Shown here piece after piece: positions 59,701-64,000 of a stretch of DNA of 64,000 nt (position 1 is its first letter; each line of letters opens with the position of its first letter). Location: contig OZ005617.1 in assembly GCA_963930655.1 (NCBI GenBank), positions 8,620,501 to 8,684,500 on the forward strand. The letters run 5' to 3'. Under the pieces are notes generated by a model. It saw nothing but the letters and a program-made list of their open reading frames with translations. It had not been told where the DNA came from and searched no databases. The DNA comes from Myrica gale (taxonomy: Eukaryota; Streptophyta; Magnoliopsida; Fagales; Myricaceae). Made by a program: the position numbers and the translations under genes.

Positions 59701-62700
59701 AAATACGATGAGCCTAACAAGTAACTGTAAAAGTTTTGGTGCAAGAAAATAAGTTTGCTCATAAGTGACTATACCTTTTCATGGTGGGAGACACTGCTCC
59801 ATTATATGAAGTTCTTGCAAGGGCAAGAGGATGCCTGTAAAGAATAAGATTAAGAATGTGAGAGGAGAGGTTATGGCCTGAGTTTTAAAATGGAGAAAGG
59901 GCCATATATAGAGCGGATTGACCAAAAAAGTAATTGTATACCTCTCTCGAAGAATCTTGACTAGATCATATTTGAGCTGCAATTTCTACTCAACAATAAT
60001 TGTTGTTTTCCATTTCTGAGGCCTTGAAAAGATTTCATGATAGTTTAAGCCTTCCAGATTCCATTATTACCGAATCACAGTTTTTACCCCAATGAACCAT
60101 GAAAAACACATTTCTATGTTGGAACCTTCATTAGTATCAAAGATTCTTGCAGTTGTGCTTCAGATGACCTGTTATGGTACTTTGCACTTGTATGTAAATC
60201 TACAGCGCCATTTCATGGGCATCTTCATTTGTGTTGTTGGCCATTTCTGTCTTGGAACTCGAACATAATATTGAAGAGGACACATTCTTATATGTTTGTG
60301 TATCCTATATTCGTTTTTACCTTATTTCTTACAGTTGTCATTCCATGTTTCAAAGTAATTCTATAAGTAGGTCCAGAGTTCTGATATGTCTATCCCCCCC
60401 GCAACCCAACCCAACCCCCAACAACTGACTCATGCTTAGATATATCTCCAGCAGTTCCTGTTCTGCCATTTTATTCACTTCATCGCCTTGGAAAGGGACC
60501 TAAGGCCAACTTACAGCTTGATTCGACAAACATTAAAATGTTTATCAAGCTGTTTCACCTAAAAGTATGTACATTACAGTCTCGGTAATATCACTAGTCT
60601 GGTACTTCATCAGTGGTCAATTCATATTCTCTTCTTGCTACCGCATCACTTTGTTGTTTGAGTTACTGCATCATTTACTTGTTCAGTTACTTTTCTCAAT
60701 TATTTTAGGTGGCTAGCCAGGAGACGTATGGAACCTTGGGTGCTATTGTGAGGAGCCAAACGGGCAACAGACAAGTTGGTTTTCTTACAAATCGTCATGT
60801 TGCAGTTGACTTAGACTACCCAAATCAGAAGATGTTTCATCCGCTACCTCCAACACTTGGACCTGGGGTGTATCTTGGTGCAGTGGAGAGAGCTACATCA
60901 TTCATCACAGATGAGCTTTGGTATGGCATCTTTGCGGGGATAAATCCAGGTAATAAGGATCGATTACTAGTCTGATTAATCTAAGGCTGTGTTTGCAAAA
61001 CTCAACATTTTCAACATTTTATCTCTCTCCTAATAAAATACTCCAATATAATCTCTCTCTCTCCCATAAAAAAATATAAAAAATTACAAAAATTATAAAA
61101 AATTACCTCTCTCTTCACCTTTTCACTAAACTCAATACCAACACATATTCCCATATCCAACATTTTACAACACAAACGCAACCTAAGTGATGTAGCTATC
61201 CAAAACTGATGACGAACATATTTGGAATTATGTAATTGATGTAGCTACGGCATTGTTTAAAGTAGCTAAGCAAAACTGACAAGGAACATATTTGGAATTT
61301 TTATCATCGAGAGAGAATTTGTTGATATAGAGCGAACACTTTGTGAACAGTATGCAACAACATTATTTTTGTTTATATATCTTATAAGCATTGAGTTGCT
61401 TAGGGGTTTGAATATTGGACTTTTAGTTGGAAGACTGAGTGTAAATATGTAGTCTGCCAGACAATTGTTTTGAATTTCAAACAGAAACATAAATGAGAAA
61501 GACTATCTAAGTCGTACACCTAGGTTTCCTTGACATCATAGCTCAGATCACACAATCCACGAAGCAATAATTGCTGGGAATTCCATAGATGTCTTTTTTC
61601 ACTAACGATGGGTAAAACCATCACATCCATATCTGTAAGTATATATTTCCTAACCCCAATGGATTTGGACTCCTTGGGAGTTAACTATTAAGCTCAAACC
61701 AAATGAGGAGTGGAATCCATGAATAAATCCCAATAGGAACCGTAGGTCAAAATACAAAGTGAAACCCAACTATACTTCAATTGGATTATACAAGCTCCCA
61801 AGTAGGCTCCACGTCTTCTTAGGCCAAATTAAAGTTTGGCCTGGGAACAATGTTTTCAAGCCTTTGTACCAACATGAGTCAGGTATTATCTCTTTTTCTG
61901 CTGCATACAGGTTGTGACTCATCCTGCAATATTCATCTCTTCATGCTAGGTTCTTTTCCCTCTTCAGATATGGAGTTTTTCTTTTCCTTTAAATTTTTAA
62001 TATGGTTCTCCTGCTCTTAGATGTTGCCGTCTAATATATATTTTTTCACTCCCCAATCATCCGTATAGGCTGCCAAGGCCCCTTCCTTAGTTCCTCTTGT
62101 TAGGGGCGATTGTTTGGTTGAGCTTGAGTGGGTCGAATATTGGTGGCTCGATTTGTAGAACCTGACATCAGGCTAATGTCGTACAATTTCATTGTTTTTG
62201 TTTCATTGTTAGCCATAGGTTTTCGTTAATTTGATGACCTTATTGTGGCCTGATGCCACATGTTTGATTGATTTAATAACTTCATTTTGTTCTGAGCCCC
62301 TTAAAATATTCACATTCTCATCTGGTGCCTCTGCAGAGACATTCGTAAGAGCCGATGGGGCATTCATTCCTTTTGCTGATGATTTTGACATGTACACTGT
62401 TACAACATCTGTGAAAGGTGTAGGACATATTGGTGATGTCAGAATTATAGACTTGCAGTCTCCAACAAGTAGCATTATTGGGAAGCAGGTGATGAAGGTT
62501 GGAAGGAGTTCTGGATTGACCACTGGAACTGTATTGGCCTATGCTCTCGAATACAATGACGAGAAAGGCATATGCTTCTTAACTGATTTTCTTGTTGTGG
62601 GTGAAAACCAGCAGACTTTTGACCTTGAAGGAGATAGTGGGAGTCTCATCATGCTAAAGGGCGAGAAAGGTGAGAAGCCACGCCCAATTGGAATCATATG

Positions 62701-63801
62701 GGGTGGAACTGCTAACCGGGGTCGACTTAAACTAAAAGTTGGCCTACCTCCTGAAAATTGGACAAGTGGGGTTGATCTTGGGCGCCTTCTCAATCTCCTT
62801 GAACTTGATCTTATCACATCTGATGAAGGACTCAGAGGTTTGTGCTTTGACAGTGGCCTGTTTTGTTTGGGCCAATATGTTTTTGTACATCTAATCTGTC
62901 TTTTTCTGCGGATTTAGTGGATTTCTGATGTATTCTGATTGTCTTCAGTCTTGCCTGAAGTCAAAAGTTGCTAGTGCAATTACATGCACGTCATAAAAAC
63001 CACTGGACCCCTCAGCTAGTGAGTATAAATCTAAAAACTTTAAACAAGTGTTTTAGGGTAGTTGAAATGTGATTTTGCTACGTCTTCGAAGAGATAAAAT
63101 GAGGAAAAAAAGCTTCATCTAAGTGTGGGGTAGTCTATTTGGCTCATAAAGAAACCAATCCATTTTTGTACCTGGAAGTAGCAGGTGAAGATAATACACA
63201 TATAGAACAACACCCAAGCATACACAAACATGGGTACTGTGGGCCATGTGTATCAGATGAATGAAAACGAGAAGCATAAACAGAATACTCGACTTTTATA
63301 CATTTTGCGGGAAATGTAAGAAATGCCTGCTTATATTGCTTTAACATGATTCCGCGTGTTTTTTTATTTGTAGTTGCAGTGCATGAACAAAGATTTATGT
63401 CAGCAACAGCAATTGGGTCTACTGTCGGGGACTCTTCACCTCCAGATGGAATGATTCTGAAGGACAAAGCTGAGGATAAATTTGAACCACTGGGTTTTCA
63501 GCACATCCCTCTGGAAGTAGAACGCTGCAGCCCAACAGCAAATCCATTACTAATGGAAACAGAATTTCATCTTGAAGATGGGATCAAGGTGGCTCCCAGT
63601 ATTGAACATCAGTTCATTCCAAGCTTCACCAGACAATCCCCTGTGAATCAAAATATTATAAAGGTTAGGGCTGTTTGGGAGAATCTATCCTCATTGAAAA
63701 GTGACTGCGATGAAGATATCTCTGTTTCATTGCATTTGGGCGACAATGAAGTCAAGAGGAGGCGTTCAGATGCTTCAACTAGTACAGAAGAGCCCAAATG
63801 A
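56705..63801 (+). CDS. NAL1: NARROW LEAF 1 (NAL1)-like trypsin-fold protease
   Basis: Homologue of rice NAL1, a plant protease-like protein that sets leaf width, vein number and cell proliferation. Rice NAL1 has been reported to act on a TOPLESS-related corepressor. Five coding exons: 56705-57199, 57395-57538, 60709-60949, 62337-62837 and 63374-63801. The phases close to 602 aa. The N-terminal region has the conserved SAAYFLWPTS and LPKGQQATTLLELMTIRAFH blocks. The likely catalytic triad is present: His243 in FLTNRHVAVDLD, Asp300 in VRADGAFIPF, Ser394 in DLEGDSGSLI. The C terminus ends SLHLGDNEVKRRRSD, with a KRRR nuclear signal. The start is the first ATG after an acceptor; Met8 is an alternative. 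Intron 2 is 3.2 kb and intron 3 holds a Tourist-like MITE. No lesions seen. Confidence 0.94.
59061..59365 (+). repeat. Tandem duplication, about 2 x 153 bp, in NAL1 intron 2
   Basis: Unit 'tcactttttctctc.ggctta .. cgatcttcaagaaact' repeated head to tail with several substitutions, so older than the 75-bp duplication in RBM34. Confidence 0.92.
60985..61183 (-). mobile_element. Tourist-like MITE in NAL1 intron 3
   Basis: Flanked by TAA on both sides. Its reverse complement reads ggttgcgtttgtgttgtaaa and matches the 17246 copy, including the 'agtgaaaaggtgaagagag' phrase. Confidence 0.85.
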
Positions 63802-64000
63802 ATCAAAGTTTGGACGCCCATGGCATTATGTCAGAACTTGCTAACCATCGACTGCATAACGAATTGTAAATTTCTGCTCAAACAATGGGCAGAGTCTGCG
63901 GAAATCTGGAAGTGAGCTTCCAAGTGTACCTTTGGGATGATGCTCTACAAACATTCATATTCCAGGTTCCGTTTTGTTAAGATCATTTTGGCCTTTAGGA

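Overview
The window is nuclear DNA of a eudicot-like flowering plant. The evidence is intron-rich genes with GT..AG junctions, plant-specific protein families (a NARROW LEAF 1 homologue, an F-box gene, a plant-type RBM34/Nop12), AT-rich intergenic DNA and dense plant transposons (MULE, hAT, Tourist-like MITEs, Ty3 chromovirus, copia solo LTR, LINE remnants). The species cannot be named from sequence alone.

Three host genes look intact. (1) An RBM34/Nop12-type nucleolar RNA-binding protein on +, 13570-18206, six exons, 588 aa. (2) A VTT-domain (SNARE-associated Golgi/TMEM41-like) membrane protein on -, 34886-37825, four exons, 255 aa. (3) A NAL1-like trypsin-fold protease on +, 56705-63801, five coding exons, 602 aa. 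For all three the exon junctions were read by eye and the phases close. An F-box gene (19051-24760) is dead: it has in-frame stops and a Ty3/chromovirus inside it.

Layout. 1-6784: an autonomous-type MULE with at least 633-bp inverted terminal repeats, carrying a damaged MURA-like transposase (+) and, convergent to it, an apparently intact three-exon gene for a GRF zinc finger plus transmembrane protein (-). 8457-8977: solo LTR. 9187-12730: MITEs and an internally deleted hAT. 13570-18206: RBM34 gene with a LINE and a Tourist-like MITE in its introns. 19051-24760: F-box pseudogene with the chromovirus. 25544-28715: BED-type hAT pseudogene. 29630-34034: RNase H-type retro remnants and nested MULE-MITEs. 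34886-37825: VTT gene. 39361-48226: hAT and MULE derivatives carrying pieces of host genes (TFIIIC-like, MCM-like, At4g22030-like). 50500-52405: LINE 3' end split by a copia solo LTR. 53486-56704: MITE-rich upstream region of NAL1. 56705-63801: NAL1.

The most interesting signals are these. The MULE has a MuDR-like two-gene architecture in which the second gene is a GRF-zinc-finger/membrane protein. The copia solo LTR carries eight copies of a perfect palindrome (one diverged) arranged in four pairs, each spaced 21-22 bp. A family of TTF-type hAT elements has picked up or deleted different sequences. A LINE sits 23 bp upstream of a splice acceptor in the RBM34 gene.
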